The notes under the pieces: model-generated
Database searches by the model: none
The model's input: only the letters and a program-made list of their open reading frames with translations
Told to the model about the DNA's origin: nothing
Translations under genes and position numbers: made by a program
Shown here: piece after piece, positions 9,079 to 17,586 of the stretch
Position numbering within the stretch: the stretch's first letter is position 1
Layout of the letters: the number at the start of each line of letters is the position of its first letter
Source: Bacillota bacterium
GTDB lineage: Bacteria; Bacillota; Clostridia; Clostridiales; Caloramatoraceae
Assembly (NCBI GenBank): GCA_023389275.1
Contig: JAEWEN010000023.1
Coordinates: 62,001 to 126,000 of the forward strand
DNA length: 64,000 nucleotides
Direction: 5' to 3'

Positions 9079-9288
9079 CTAAACCATAATACATTTTGCC
9101 ATATCTTTATCTATAGCTATACGAGTGCTTTTAACACTAATAATTAAGTTTCCCATAACTTTAGACACAATTAAAACCTCTGCTTCTTTAACAAAGCCTA
9201 GGCTTTCTAAAAACTTTTTAACATCACTTTTTCCAAGTATGTTTTTTACAGTAAGCTTTTCTCCTATATTTGCCATTGTAATAGGCAT
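9079..9288 (-). CDS. feoA: FeoA family protein (first copy)
   Basis: A 69-residue FeoA-type protein and first gene of the feo transcript. It shows the same fold pattern as its neighbour (IGEKLTVKNILG, KKFLESLGFVKEAEV, ISVKSTRIAIDKDMA) but is clearly diverged, so the pair is an old duplication rather than a recent one. In clostridia with two FeoA proteins the two may have different partners; nothing here decides this. ATG 9288 has GGGGTGAG 5 nt upstream. The promoter is at 9331-9359. Confidence 0.92.
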   Translation of the reverse strand: MPITMANIGEKLTVKNILGKSDVKKFLESLGFVKEAEVLIVSKVMGNLIISVKSTRIAIDKDMAKCIMV

Positions 9289-9330
9289 ATTTTCTCACCC
9301 CTTTTGTTACCCGAATATAACTTTATTACC

Positions 9331-9359
9331 ATTATATACATCCAAACTTACTCTGTCAA
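9331..9359 (-). promoter_or_regulatory. feo operon promoter
   Basis: TTGACA at 9354-9359, 17-nt spacer, TATAAT at 9331-9336. This is a near-consensus sigma-A promoter. Its -35 hexamer overlaps the edge of the Fur-like palindrome, so binding there would block RNA polymerase. Confidence 0.85.
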
Positions 9360-9376
9360 TGATAATCACTATCATT
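9358..9376. promoter_or_regulatory. Fur-like operator between feoA and the DtxR-family gene
   Basis: 19-bp palindrome AATGATAATCACTATCATT with 7-nt arms AATGATA / TATCATT. The inner 15 bp match the Fur 7-1-7 consensus (TGATAATnATTATCA) at all but one position. It overlaps the -35 box of the feo promoter and sits just upstream of the -35 region of the divergent regulator gene, so it could control both directions. Confidence 0.8.
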
Positions 9377-9395
9377 TTTTAATTTTCTAGTAATT

Positions 9396-9405
9396 TTGGT
9401 ATAAT
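9396..9405 (+). promoter_or_regulatory. Extended -10 promoter of the DtxR-family gene
   Basis: TGGTATAAT is an extended -10 element about 25 nt upstream of the ribosome binding site. The -35 region is weak and abuts the Fur-like box. Confidence 0.55.
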
Positions 9406-9434
9406 AGATATATAAAATATAAAGGAGTTTTTAT

Positions 9435-9818
9435 ATGAACTTTTTAGGAAAATCTAGTGAAGATTATTTAGAAACGATTTTAATACTTGAAAAACAACAC
9501 GGATTTGTTCGTTCAATTGATATAGCAAATATGCAAAATGTTTCCCGCCCTAGTGTTAATAAAGCTATTAATAACTTAAAAAGCTTAGGACTTGTTGAAA
9601 AAGAAGCATATGGAGATGTTACCTTAACACCTCTTGGAAGAAGCAAAGCACTTGAAATTATAAGACGACATACACTTATAAAGTATTTTTTAGAAGATAT
9701 ACTTAATGTGTCCTCAGAAGTTGCTGAAAAAGATGCTTGTCAAATGGAACATTTTTTAAGTATTGAAACTATGGAAAAATTAGAAAAATTTTTAGAAAAG
9801 TACAATAAAAAAGGTTAG
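9435..9818 (+). CDS. DtxR/MntR-family metal-dependent regulator
   Basis: A 127-residue protein: an N-terminal winged helix (about 1-65) with the recognition-helix region NVSRPSVNKAINNLK, then the metal-binding and dimerisation domain. The SH3-like third domain of DtxR is missing, as in MntR. Candidate metal ligands are H79, C102, E105 and H106, the same positions as the primary site of DtxR; MntR has Glu in place of that Cys. This suggests iron rather than manganese as the sensed metal, which is an inference. It is transcribed away from feoAAB with a Fur-like palindrome between them. AAAGGAG precedes ATG 9435. Confidence 0.88.
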   Translation: MNFLGKSSEDYLETILILEKQHGFVRSIDIANMQNVSRPSVNKAINNLKSLGLVEKEAYGDVTLTPLGRSKALEIIRRHTLIKYFLEDILNVSSEVAEKDACQMEHFLSIETMEKLEKFLEKYNKKG

Positions 9819-9840
9819 AAGAATTTCTTCTAACCTTTTT
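9811..9840. terminator. Bidirectional terminator between the DtxR-family gene and leuS
   Basis: Long perfect inverted repeat (AAGGTTAGAAG / CTTCTAACCTT) covering the DtxR-family stop codon, with a T-run to the right and an A-run to the left. It can end both convergent genes. Confidence 0.85.
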
Positions 9841-9843
9841 TTA

Positions 9844-12291
9844 TTACTTAACAACTATATTTACAAGTCTTCCTTTAATAACTATAACCTTTTTAACTTC
9901 TTTGTCGCCTATAAAGTCTTTTATTTTTTCATCATTTAAAGCAACACTTTGAATTTCTTCATCGCTAGCTGAAGATGAAACCTCTACTTTTCCTCTAACT
10001 TTACCGTTAATTTGCACTCCTAGTTCTACTGTATCACGAACTAAAGCCTCTTTATTAAACTCAGGTAAAGATTGGTTAAAGATTGAGTAATCTCCTCCAA
10101 CAACCTCCCAAAGCTCTTCTGATATATGAGGAGCAAATGGTGCTAAAAGTCTTAAAAGATCTTTTACAACAGATTCTAAAAACTCAACATTTTTAACTTC
10201 TTTATCACTATCATATTTGTAAAGAGCATTTACAAGTTCCATAAGTCTAGCTATAGCAGTATTAAATTGGAACTTTTCAGTATCATCAATAACACCTTTT
10301 ATAGCAGTGTGAAGAACAAAGTTAAGTTCTTTTTCTTCTTTAGACATGTTAGAATCTGATTTTCCTTCTTTCTTTATCTCAAGGAATCTTTCAACGAATC
10401 TTTCTATTCTTGATACAAATCTACTCATTGATTTAATTCCATCTACATTCCAAGGTCCACCTTCTGAATATCCGAATCCAAACATTAAGTACATTCTAAA
10501 TACATCTGAACCATATTCATTTACATAATCATCTGGAGAAATTACATTTCCCTTTGACTTACTCATTTTATTTCCATCTGGTCCTAATATTATACCTTGA
10601 TGTATAAGTGATTTAAATGGCTCATCAAAGTTTAAATATCCAAGGTCTCTTAAAGCTTTTGTAAAGAATCTAGCGTATAAAAGGTGCATAGCAGCATGCT
10701 CTGGTCCACCTACATACTTATCTACTGGAAGCATTTTATTTATCCATTCTTTGCTAAATGCCTCATCAGTATTTTTATTATCTGGATATCTTAAATAATA
10801 CCATGAAGAACATACAAAAGTATCTAATGTATCTGCTTCTCTTTTAGCTGGTTTTCCACACTTTGGACAAACAGTATTAACAAACTCATCACATTTTTTA
10901 AGTGGTGATTCTCCATCTGGAGTAAATTGTACATTATATGGAAGCTCTACTGGTAAATCTTTTTCAGGAACTGGTACAACTCCACAATCATCACAGTGAA
11001 TCATTGGAATTGGACATCCCCAGTATCTTTGTCTTGATACAAGCCAATCACGTAATCTATAATTAATTTTTAATTCGCCTTTATTGTTACTCTCAGCTTT
11101 TTTAACAATGTTAATTCTAGCACCAGCTGAAAGACTTCCTGTAAACTCTTCACTGTTTATAAGTTTTCCGTATTCAGTATATGGAAGTTCTACTTCTGAT
11201 CCATCTACTGGTTCAATAACTCTTTTTATAGGAAGATTAAATTTAGTTGCAAATTCAAAGTCTCTTTCATCATGTGCAGGAACAGCCATAACACATCCTG
11301 TACCATAAGTTGCTAGTACATAATCAGATATCCAAACAGGTACTTTTTCTCCTGTTAAAGGATGAATAGCATATGCTCCTGTAAATACACCTGTTTTTTC
11401 TTTAGATGTTGACATTCTTTCAATTTCTGACTGTTTTTTAGCCATTTCTTTATATTCTTCAACTGCATTTTTTTGTTCAGCAGTTGTTATCATATCAACT
11501 ATTGGGCTTTCAGGTGCAAGTACAACATATGTTACACCATAAAGTGTATCTGCTCTTGTTGTAAATACATTAAATTTAATATCTGTATTTTCTACTGAAA
11601 ACTCAATTTCAGCTCCTTCGCTTCTACCTATCCAGTTTTTCTGAACTTTTTTAGTCATATCTGGCCAATCTAGTTCGTCTAACTTTTCTAAAAGCTCATC
11701 AGCATATTTTGTAATTTTAAAGAACCATTGAGTAAGATTTTTCTTAGTAACCTCACTTGAACATCTTTCACAATATCCATCTATAACCTGCTCATTTGCA
11801 AGAACAGTATTACAGCTAGGACACCAGTTAACAGGTGCTTCTTTTCTATATGCAAGTCCTGCTTCATAAAGCTTTAGGAATATCCATTGAGTCCATTTAT
11901 AATAATCTGGAAGACAAGTTACTACTTCGTTTTCCCAGTTAAACATTGCACCTATTCCTCTAAGTTGCTTCTCCATTGTTTCTATGTTTTTCATAGTAGA
12001 GTCATGTGGATGAACTCCTGTTTTTATTGCATAGTTTTCAGCTGGAAGTCCAAATGCATCAAATCCCATTGGTTGGAATACATTATACCCTTGCATTCTT
12101 TTAAATCTAGCCCATGTATCTGTTGGTCCATAGTTATACCAATGTCCTGCATGAAGCTTTGCTCCTGATGGATATGAAAACATTTCTAAGCAATAAAGCT
12201 TTTTATCTACTTTTGAGTCATCAAACTTATAAAGTTCAGTTTCTTCCCACTTCTTTTGCCATTTTCTATCTGTTTCTACTGAATATGACAT
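9844..12291 (-). CDS. leuS: Leucyl-tRNA synthetase
   Basis: An 815-residue class I aminoacyl-tRNA synthetase that charges tRNA-Leu. The HIGH-type motif appears as [10 protein letters not shown] near residue 45 and the KMSKS motif as NKMSKSKGN around residue 575. The editing domain (about 220-420) and the zinc-type insertions with CPSC...CERC and CDDCG are present. The length is normal for a bacterial enzyme. Expression is governed by the T-box leader immediately upstream. Confidence 0.98.
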   Translation of the reverse strand: MSYSVETDRKWQKKWEETELYKFDDSKVDKKLYCLEMFSYPSGAKLHAGHWYNYGPTDTWARFKRMQGYNVFQPMGFDAFGLPAENYAIKTGVHPHDSTMKNIETMEKQLRGIGAMFNWENEVVTCLPDYYKWTQWIFLKLYEAGLAYRKEAPVNWCPSCNTVLANEQVIDGYCERCSSEVTKKNLTQWFFKITKYADELLEKLDELDWPDMTKKVQKNWIGRSEGAEIEFSVENTDIKFNVFTTRADTLYGVTYVVLAPESPIVDMITTAEQKNAVEEYKEMAKKQSEIERMSTSKEKTGVFTGAYAIHPLTGEKVPVWISDYVLATYGTGCVMAVPAHDERDFEFATKFNLPIKRVIEPVDGSEVELPYTEYGKLINSEEFTGSLSAGARINIVKKAESNNKGELKINYRLRDWLVSRQRYWGCPIPMIHCDDCGVVPVPEKDLPVELPYNVQFTPDGESPLKKCDEFVNTVCPKCGKPAKREADTLDTFVCSSWYYLRYPDNKNTDEAFSKEWINKMLPVDKYVGGPEHAAMHLLYARFFTKALRDLGYLNFDEPFKSLIHQGIILGPDGNKMSKSKGNVISPDDYVNEYGSDVFRMYLMFGFGYSEGGPWNVDGIKSMSRFVSRIERFVERFLEIKKEGKSDSNMSKEEKELNFVLHTAIKGVIDDTEKFQFNTAIARLMELVNALYKYDSDKEVKNVEFLESVVKDLLRLLAPFAPHISEELWEVVGGDYSIFNQSLPEFNKEALVRDTVELGVQINGKVRGKVEVSSSASDEEIQSVALNDEKIKDFIGDKEVKKVIVIKGRLVNIVVK

Positions 12292-12309
12292 TTAAATTCA
12301 CTTCCTCTA

Positions 12310-12568
12310 TTGTTTATTTAAATCAAAAAAAGACCTCTCCCCCACTATGGGGCGAAAAGTCTCGCGGTACCACCCAAATTTTTTCTCAATTATATAACGG
12401 CTATGCCGACCATGCTTACTAAACATTCAGCTAGGTAACTCAAGGGCTAGTTCAGAATGTAAGAATTATAGGTTCCCAGCTTATCCTACTCTCTTGAAAT
12501 CCTTTGCAAGCCTACTACTCCCTGTCATTGTTTTTAAAAATTCTATTTAATTATCTAAATTTTCATTA
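12310..12568 (-). promoter_or_regulatory. T-box leader of leuS (leucine-responsive)
   Basis: A leader RNA of about 260 nt. The T-box sequence GGGTGGTACCGCG lies at 12363-12375. It is followed by a GC-rich terminator (GCCCC ... GTGGGG inside AGAC / GTCT) ending in seven Us near 12325-12331. In stem I the specifier region reads GAA-CTA-GCC, giving the Leu codon CUA. Uncharged tRNA-Leu would pair with the T-box and favour the antiterminator. A matching tRNA-Leu with anticodon UAG is encoded in this window at 44810-44893. Confidence 0.93.
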
Positions 12569-12574
12569 TCTAAC

Positions 12575-12603
12575 ATTTTAGTATAAAACAATTTTTATGT
12601 CAA
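12575..12603 (-). promoter_or_regulatory. leuS promoter
   Basis: TTGACA at 12598-12603, 17-nt spacer, TAAAAT at 12575-12580; transcription would begin near 12568, just ahead of T-box stem I. Confidence 0.75.
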
Positions 12604-12626
12604 TATAATCTAGATTAATGTAGTAG

Positions 12627-12654
12627 TCATAGCCTTTTATTTTTAGCATATTAT
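12627..12654 (+). promoter_or_regulatory. Possible sigma-E promoter of spoVB
   Basis: TCATA at 12627-12631 followed 15 nt later by CATATTAT at 12647-12654 resembles the sporulation sigma-E consensus (ATA-type -35, CATAnnnT -10). spoVB is a sigma-E gene in Bacillus subtilis, which supports this reading. The DNA is AT-rich, so a chance match is possible. Confidence 0.45.
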
Positions 12655-12683
12655 AAAATAACAATAATATTTAAAGGTGATGT

Positions 12684-14207
12684 ATGGAAGGCTCCTCTTT
12701 TTTTAAAAAAACTGCAGTACTTACTGTATCTAATATACTAACTGGAACTTTAATATTTATATATACCATATTTTTATCAAGGGAACTTGGAGCAAGTGGT
12801 ATGGGACTTTATCAACTTGTAACCCCTGTTTTTTCCCTATTTTTATGTATAACAGGTGGTGGAATTACTGTAACGCTTTCTAAAGTAGCTGCTGAAAAAA
12901 AAGCTGCTGGAAAACTTTATGAACTACACCAAACAGTAAAAGCACTATGTGTTTTTGAAATTATTTGGTCACTTTTAATAACTATTTTACTTATACTATT
13001 ATCTAAATTTATAGCTACAAATGTTTTATCAGACTCTAGAACAACACTTTCTATTATAGCCTTTTGTCCAGCTTTAATTATAATTTCCATATCCTCTGTT
13101 TTTAAAGGTACATATTATGGTCTTCAAAGAATGCTGGAACCTGCTATTATAGATGTTATTGAAAAGATTTTTAGAATAATTATGATTTTCCCTTTAATGA
13201 AAATTGTAAAATCACTTAATCTAGGATATGAATATCAAACAGCTGCTGCTATGCTTGTTATAAGTATAGGTGAAGTTTTTAGTATTATTTTATTTTATAT
13301 ATCCTATAAAGGGTATATGAAAAAAGTACCTAAATGTAAATGTAAAGACTTTAAAACACTTGTATTTGATGTTTTAAAACTTTCTATTCCTCTAGCATTA
13401 AATGGAATATTATCTACTGTATTTTCTATGATACTTACAATACTAATTCCTAAAAGATTAATGGTAGCTGGAATTCCACATGAAGAGGCTATTGCACTTC
13501 TTGGAAAAATAGAAGGAATGGCTCTTACAATAGTTTTTTATCCTGCTATAATACTTAATGCACTTTGCACAGTTCTTATTCCATCTATATCAGAAGCAGT
13601 AACTTCTGGTAAAGAATATATAATAAACCATAGAACAAATATAGCTATTAAAGTAGCAGCTATTGTAGGCTTTTCATCTGCTGTTTTACTTCTTGTTAAA
13701 GGAAGGTCTATTGGCATATTTTTCTATAATGACGGATATGTAGGATATCTTTTAAGTCTTTTAGCTATTCCGCTTCCTATTGTTTATATACAAATAATAT
13801 CTTTTTCAATATTAAATGGACTTGGAAAACAAGGAAGCCTTCTTATAAACTCTACATTAATATCTATTATAGATGTTATATTAGTATATATTTTTCTATC
13901 AATGCCTTCACTTACAGTAAAAGGATATGCTCTTAACTTTTTAATATCTGCGGTATTTGCAATAATTGTTAACTTTTATGTTATACAAAAGTCTTTTAAA
14001 TTTAAATTAGATATAAATCAATGTATTATAATTCCCTGTTTTTGTGCTCTTATGCAATATGGAACTTGTATGATGTTTTTTAAAAACGTTACCTATACAC
14101 CTTTAGTAATACTTTTATATTATTTCTCATATTTTATATTCTACATACCTCTTTATTTAACAACATATAAAAAGAAGTTTATAAGAAATATTAGAAAATC
14201 AGCATAA
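12684..14207 (+). CDS. spoVB: Stage V sporulation protein B (MOP/MATE-family flippase)
   Basis: A 507-residue polytopic membrane protein with about 14 predicted hydrophobic segments, from the polysaccharide flippase branch of the MOP superfamily. The N-terminal segment with FLSRELGASGMGLYQLVTP and the later VFKGTYYGLQRM stretch are typical of SpoVB. In Bacillus it is needed for spore cortex synthesis, probably by moving lipid-linked peptidoglycan precursors. AAAGGTGATG lies directly before ATG 12684. It is transcribed divergently from leuS and stands alone, bounded by a bidirectional terminator. Confidence 0.88.
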   Translation: MEGSSFFKKTAVLTVSNILTGTLIFIYTIFLSRELGASGMGLYQLVTPVFSLFLCITGGGITVTLSKVAAEKKAAGKLYELHQTVKALCVFEIIWSLLITILLILLSKFIATNVLSDSRTTLSIIAFCPALIIISISSVFKGTYYGLQRMLEPAIIDVIEKIFRIIMIFPLMKIVKSLNLGYEYQTAAAMLVISIGEVFSIILFYISYKGYMKKVPKCKCKDFKTLVFDVLKLSIPLALNGILSTVFSMILTILIPKRLMVAGIPHEEAIALLGKIEGMALTIVFYPAIILNALCTVLIPSISEAVTSGKEYIINHRTNIAIKVAAIVGFSSAVLLLVKGRSIGIFFYNDGYVGYLLSLLAIPLPIVYIQIISFSILNGLGKQGSLLINSTLISIIDVILVYIFLSMPSLTVKGYALNFLISAVFAIIVNFYVIQKSFKFKLDINQCIIIPCFCALMQYGTCMMFFKNVTYTPLVILLYYFSYFIFYIPLYLTTYKKKFIRNIRKSA

Positions 14208-14245
14208 AAAAGGACTTCTAGAAAATTCTAGAAGTCTTTCCTTTA
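14205..14245. terminator. Bidirectional terminator between spoVB and the sugar dehydrogenase gene
   Basis: 11-bp inverted repeat GACTTCTAGAA / TTCTAGAAGTC at 14213-14236, flanked by an A-run on the left and TTTCCTTT on the right. Confidence 0.8.
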
Positions 14246-15586
14246 TAAAGACCAGTAAATAACATCTTCGCCAACAGCTTTTCTATCTACTATTCCTTTA
14301 ACATCTATTATTACATTTTTCTCATTTGAGCAAACAGCTACTTCTTTGTTATCACATTTTTTAGCAAATAGCTTTTTAATATCATCTATAGTTAAATTTC
14401 TATACTCTGTATGAGATACTGCAACTATTACAGCATCTAGAGAGCTTAATTCATCATATGAAGTAAGACTTATTCCATACTCTTCTTGAACTTCCTTATT
14501 TTCGGCTACTGGATCTGTAACTAAAGCATCTATACCATACTCTTTAAGAGATTTAATAATATCTATAACCTTAGTGTTTCTAGTATCTGGACAATCTTCT
14601 TTAAATGTAAATCCAAGTATTCCAACCTTTGCACCTTTTACTTTTTTATCAGCTTTTATTAAGCTTAAAACTGTATTGTCTGCAACAAATTTTGCCATAC
14701 CATCATTTATTCTTCTACTAGCTGCCATTACTTGAGATTCATATCCAAGTTCCTTAGCTTTGTGAATTAAATAAAATGGATCTACTCCTATACAGTGTCC
14801 TCCAACTAATCCTGGATTAAGTTTTATAAAGTTCCATTTAGTTGATGCTGCATCTAAAACATCATGTGTATTTATACCCATTTTATCAAACATCATAGAT
14901 AACTCGTTTACAAATGCTATGTTTACATCTCTTTGTGAGTTTTCAATTACTTTTGATGCTTCTGCAACTTTAATACTTGATGCTCTATGAACACCTGCTT
15001 CTATAATAAGCTCATAAGCTTTAGCAATTGTTTCAAGTGTTTCTTCATCCATTCCTGAAACTACTTTTACTATTGTTTCTAATCTATGAACCTTATCTCC
15101 TGGATTAATTCTCTCAGGTGAATATCCTATTTTAAAATCTACTCCACATTTAAGTCCTGATGCCTCTTCAAGCACAGGAATACACTCATCTTCTGTAACT
15201 CCTGGATAAACTGTTGATTCATATACAACTATTGAGCCCTTGGTAAGGTTTCTTCCAACAGTTCTACTTGCACTTAAAACTGGTCTTAAGTCAGGTGTTT
15301 TATCTTCGTTTGTAGGTGTAGGTACAGCTACTACGTGGAATTTACATTCTTTTATTCTATTTTCGTCAAATGTAAACTCTGCTGTTGTATTTTTAATAGC
15401 TTCATTTCCTACTTCATTTGTAGCATCTATTCCGTCTAAGTATTCTTGCACTTTTTCCTTATTAATATCAAATCCTACTACCTTTAATTTTTTTGCAAAA
15501 GCAACTGCTAAAGGCATACCTACATATCCTAGTCCTATAACTGAAACTTTCTCTTTCCCACTTAATAAATCGTTTATATTTACCAT
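14243..15586 (-). CDS. Nucleotide sugar dehydrogenase (UDP-HexNAc dehydrogenase type)
   Basis: A 447-residue NAD-dependent enzyme that oxidises C6 of a UDP-sugar to the uronic acid. Visible are the N-terminal Rossmann motif VIGLGYVGMPLA, the VAVPTPTNEDKTPDL segment, ESTVYPGVTE, GYSPERINPGDK, and the active-site Cys in GGHCIGVDPFY. Overall it is closest to the WbpO/TviB group that acts on UDP-N-acetylgalactosamine or glucosamine; plain UDP-glucose dehydrogenase is less likely. A GTG six bases earlier (15592) is possible, but the ATG at 15586 has the better spacing from AAAGGAG. It has its own promoter and no glycosyltransferases beside it, so the polysaccharide it feeds cannot be told from this window. 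Confidence 0.88.
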   Translation of the reverse strand: MVNINDLLSGKEKVSVIGLGYVGMPLAVAFAKKLKVVGFDINKEKVQEYLDGIDATNEVGNEAIKNTTAEFTFDENRIKECKFHVVAVPTPTNEDKTPDLRPVLSASRTVGRNLTKGSIVVYESTVYPGVTEDECIPVLEEASGLKCGVDFKIGYSPERINPGDKVHRLETIVKVVSGMDEETLETIAKAYELIIEAGVHRASSIKVAEASKVIENSQRDVNIAFVNELSMMFDKMGINTHDVLDAASTKWNFIKLNPGLVGGHCIGVDPFYLIHKAKELGYESQVMAASRRINDGMAKFVADNTVLSLIKADKKVKGAKVGILGFTFKEDCPDTRNTKVIDIIKSLKEYGIDALVTDPVAENKEVQEEYGISLTSYDELSSLDAVIVAVSHTEYRNLTIDDIKKLFAKKCDNKEVAVCSNEKNVIIDVKGIVDRKAVGEDVIYWSL

Positions 15587-15752
15587 GTGCACTTTTCTCC
15601 TTTTAAAGTTAAAATTTATAGTGAATTAATAAATTTCATATACTATTTATATCATAATTATTCCTCTGCGAAAATATACCATATTATAAAAAATCACAAT
15701 CTTTCTATATAATATATTAGAACTTAAAGTTAAAATCAACTCTTTCCTTTAT

Positions 15753-15781
15753 ATTATACACGAAATACGCCATATTGTTAA
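15753..15781 (-). promoter_or_regulatory. Promoter of the nucleotide sugar dehydrogenase gene
   Basis: TTAACA at 15776-15781, 17-nt spacer, TATAAT at 15753-15758. It leaves an AT-rich untranslated leader of about 150 nt in which I see no recognisable riboswitch. Confidence 0.6.
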
Positions 15782-15811
15782 TTTTTTCACTTTTAATTAA
15801 AATATAAATAT

Positions 15812-15848
15812 AAAAGGGAAACATGATAATACATATCATATTTCCTTT
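15812..15848 (-). terminator. Probable murJ terminator
   Basis: Imperfect 14-bp hairpin (AAAGGAAATATGAT / ATCATGTTTCCCTTT with G-U pairs) starting 5 nt after the murJ stop, followed by an AT-rich tract. Confidence 0.55.
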
Positions 15849-15852
15849 AATT

Positions 15853-17370
15853 TTATTTTCTTCTTATTTTATTTTTAAACATATCTAAAATTGATTTAAA
15901 TTCCTCTATTTTCATAAAATAAACAAAAACAAAGTAAACAATCATTCCAACTAATATACCACATACTAAACTTAATGTTTCGCCTAAAGGATTATATAGT
16001 ATATTAAATGTTATTTTAGCTAAAATACCCATAGCAGCTGATGCTATTAATATTTTTCCCATTGATATTATAATAGATTTTAAGCTTATAGAACCTATTT
16101 TCTTTCTAAGACTTATAAATAATGTTATTGTACATAAAATACCTGCTATACTTGTTGAAAGAGCAAGTCCATTTAGTCCCATAAATCTTGAAAGTATAAT
16201 ACAAAGAACTATATTTATTAAAACGGCAATAGCAGCATTTATCATAGGAGTTTTTGTATCCTGAAGAGAATAAAAAGCCTTTGATATAACTTCACGAAGA
16301 CCATATCCTATCATTCCTATTGAATAGAAAAACAACGCTCCTGAAGTCATTAGGGTACTTTCTTCATTAAATGCTCCTCTTTCAAATAAAAGCCTAACTA
16401 TAGGAGTTGAAAAAATCATAGCACCTATAGTTACTGGAATAACTAGTAAACTAACACTTACAATAGATTCTTTTAAGCTATCTTTTAGTCCTTTTATATT
16501 ATTTTCAGCACCCATTCTTGATATTAAAGGATACATTGCAGTTACTATACTCATTACAAATATACCTTGTACAAATCCGTTAAGTTTTACTGCATAATTT
16601 AAAGAACTTATAGCCCCTTCTGATATTAAAGATGCTATTGTTCTATCAACCAATGTATTTATTTGATTAACTGATATTCCTATAATAACAGGTATAGCAA
16701 GTTTAATCATTTTTCTAAAATCTTCATCTTTAGTTTCTAAAACTAGTTTATGTTTGTAACCTGTTTTTTTAATAAATGGAGCTAAAAATACCATTTGAAC
16801 AGCCATTGATAAAAATGTTCCAACTCCTAAAACCCATACTCCTGTTTTAGAGCTTATTGCATATGAAGCTATTACAACAATATTCATAGGAATAGCAACA
16901 AGAGCTGGAATTAAAAAACTATTTTTAAGGTTTAAATAAGCTGTAAATATGTAAACAAGTGCAGTAAAATAAACTCCTACTATACTAAATCTTGTTATTA
17001 AAACTGCTATATTTAATGTTTCTCCTTCAAATCCTGCTGCAAACATTTTTACAATAGGTGCTGTAAAAACAAGACCTATTAAAGCTATTACTGTACAAAG
17101 AATCATTACAAAATTTATTACATTACTTGTAAACTTATTTGCAACCCCTAACCCTTTTTCTTTTTCTATTCTACTATATAAAGGTATATATCCTGTAGCA
17201 AGACCTGCTCCTATAAAAGCAAATATAGTTCCTGGAATAGTTATAGCTATTAAATATGCATCACTTATATAAGAAGCTCCATAAAAATATGCTAAAACTA
17301 TTTCTCTTAAAAAGCCTATAATTTTAGATATTATAGAGGCTACCATTAAAAGTATCGCTGTTTCTTTCAT
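15853..17370 (-). CDS. murJ: Lipid II flippase MurJ (MviN family)
   Basis: A 505-residue polytopic protein with about 14 hydrophobic segments. The N-terminus (SKIIGFLREIVLAYFYGAS, then DAYLIAITIPGTIF) is the classical MurJ signature. MurJ moves lipid II across the membrane for peptidoglycan synthesis. AAGAGG precedes the ATG. Upstream is a separate promoter-terminator unit (17419-17553), so murJ is either transcribed by read-through of that terminator or from a promoter I could not identify in the 48-nt AT-rich gap. Confidence 0.92.
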   Translation of the reverse strand: MKETAILLMVASIISKIIGFLREIVLAYFYGASYISDAYLIAITIPGTIFAFIGAGLATGYIPLYSRIEKEKGLGVANKFTSNVINFVMILCTVIALIGLVFTAPIVKMFAAGFEGETLNIAVLITRFSIVGVYFTALVYIFTAYLNLKNSFLIPALVAIPMNIVVIASYAISSKTGVWVLGVGTFLSMAVQMVFLAPFIKKTGYKHKLVLETKDEDFRKMIKLAIPVIIGISVNQINTLVDRTIASLISEGAISSLNYAVKLNGFVQGIFVMSIVTAMYPLISRMGAENNIKGLKDSLKESIVSVSLLVIPVTIGAMIFSTPIVRLLFERGAFNEESTLMTSGALFFYSIGMIGYGLREVISKAFYSLQDTKTPMINAAIAVLINIVLCIILSRFMGLNGLALSTSIAGILCTITLFISLRKKIGSISLKSIIISMGKILIASAAMGILAKITFNILYNPLGETLSLVCGILVGMIVYFVFVYFMKIEEFKSILDMFKNKIRRK

Positions 17371-17418
17371 ATTTATTATCCTCTTTTAAATTTTATTTAT
17401 AAATTTAAAATTCTAAAT

Positions 17419-17446
17419 AAAAAAAAGAGGAGTGGCAATTCTCCTC
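17419..17446 (-). terminator. Strong terminator upstream of murJ
   Basis: GAGGAG / CTCCTC stem with an 8-nt loop followed by eight Us (17419-17426). It closes the short transcript that starts near 17518. Confidence 0.85.
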
Positions 17447-17518
17447 AACAAAATTTAGACAAATAGCTTAGATAATATAAATATCACCTATTTCTTCAAC
17501 GAGCATATTTGTCCCTTA
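17419..17518 (-). ncRNA. Candidate small RNA or leader, about 100 nt
   Basis: The span runs from the predicted start of a strong promoter to the end of a strong terminator. Near the 5' end GACAAATA can pair with TATTTGTC about 45 nt later, forming a long hairpin. Inside it is a 12-codon reading frame (17468-17506, MLVEEIGDIYII) preceded 5 nt upstream by AAGGGA, which could be a Shine-Dalgarno. I do not recognise the RNA family. It may be an independent small RNA, an encoded micropeptide, or an attenuating leader of murJ. Confidence 0.55.
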
Positions 17519-17524
17519 AAAACT

Positions 17525-17553
17525 ATTATATTACCACTTCCATTTTTTCTCAA
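17525..17553 (-). promoter_or_regulatory. Promoter of the short transcript upstream of murJ
   Basis: TTGAGA at 17548-17553, 17-nt spacer, TATAAT at 17525-17530. Confidence 0.75.
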
Positions 17554-17586
17554 GAACTTTAAACTTACATTTATCTAGTTTTTTCT

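Noticed and set aside
12114..12422. 102-codon plus-strand frame overlapping the leuS start and T-box
   Set aside because: It is a shadow of leuS and its leader; no ribosome binding site and no family resemblance.
15593..15752. AT-rich leader of the nucleotide sugar dehydrogenase considered as a riboswitch
   Set aside because: No conserved aptamer motif and no terminator or sequestering stem near the start codon could be found.
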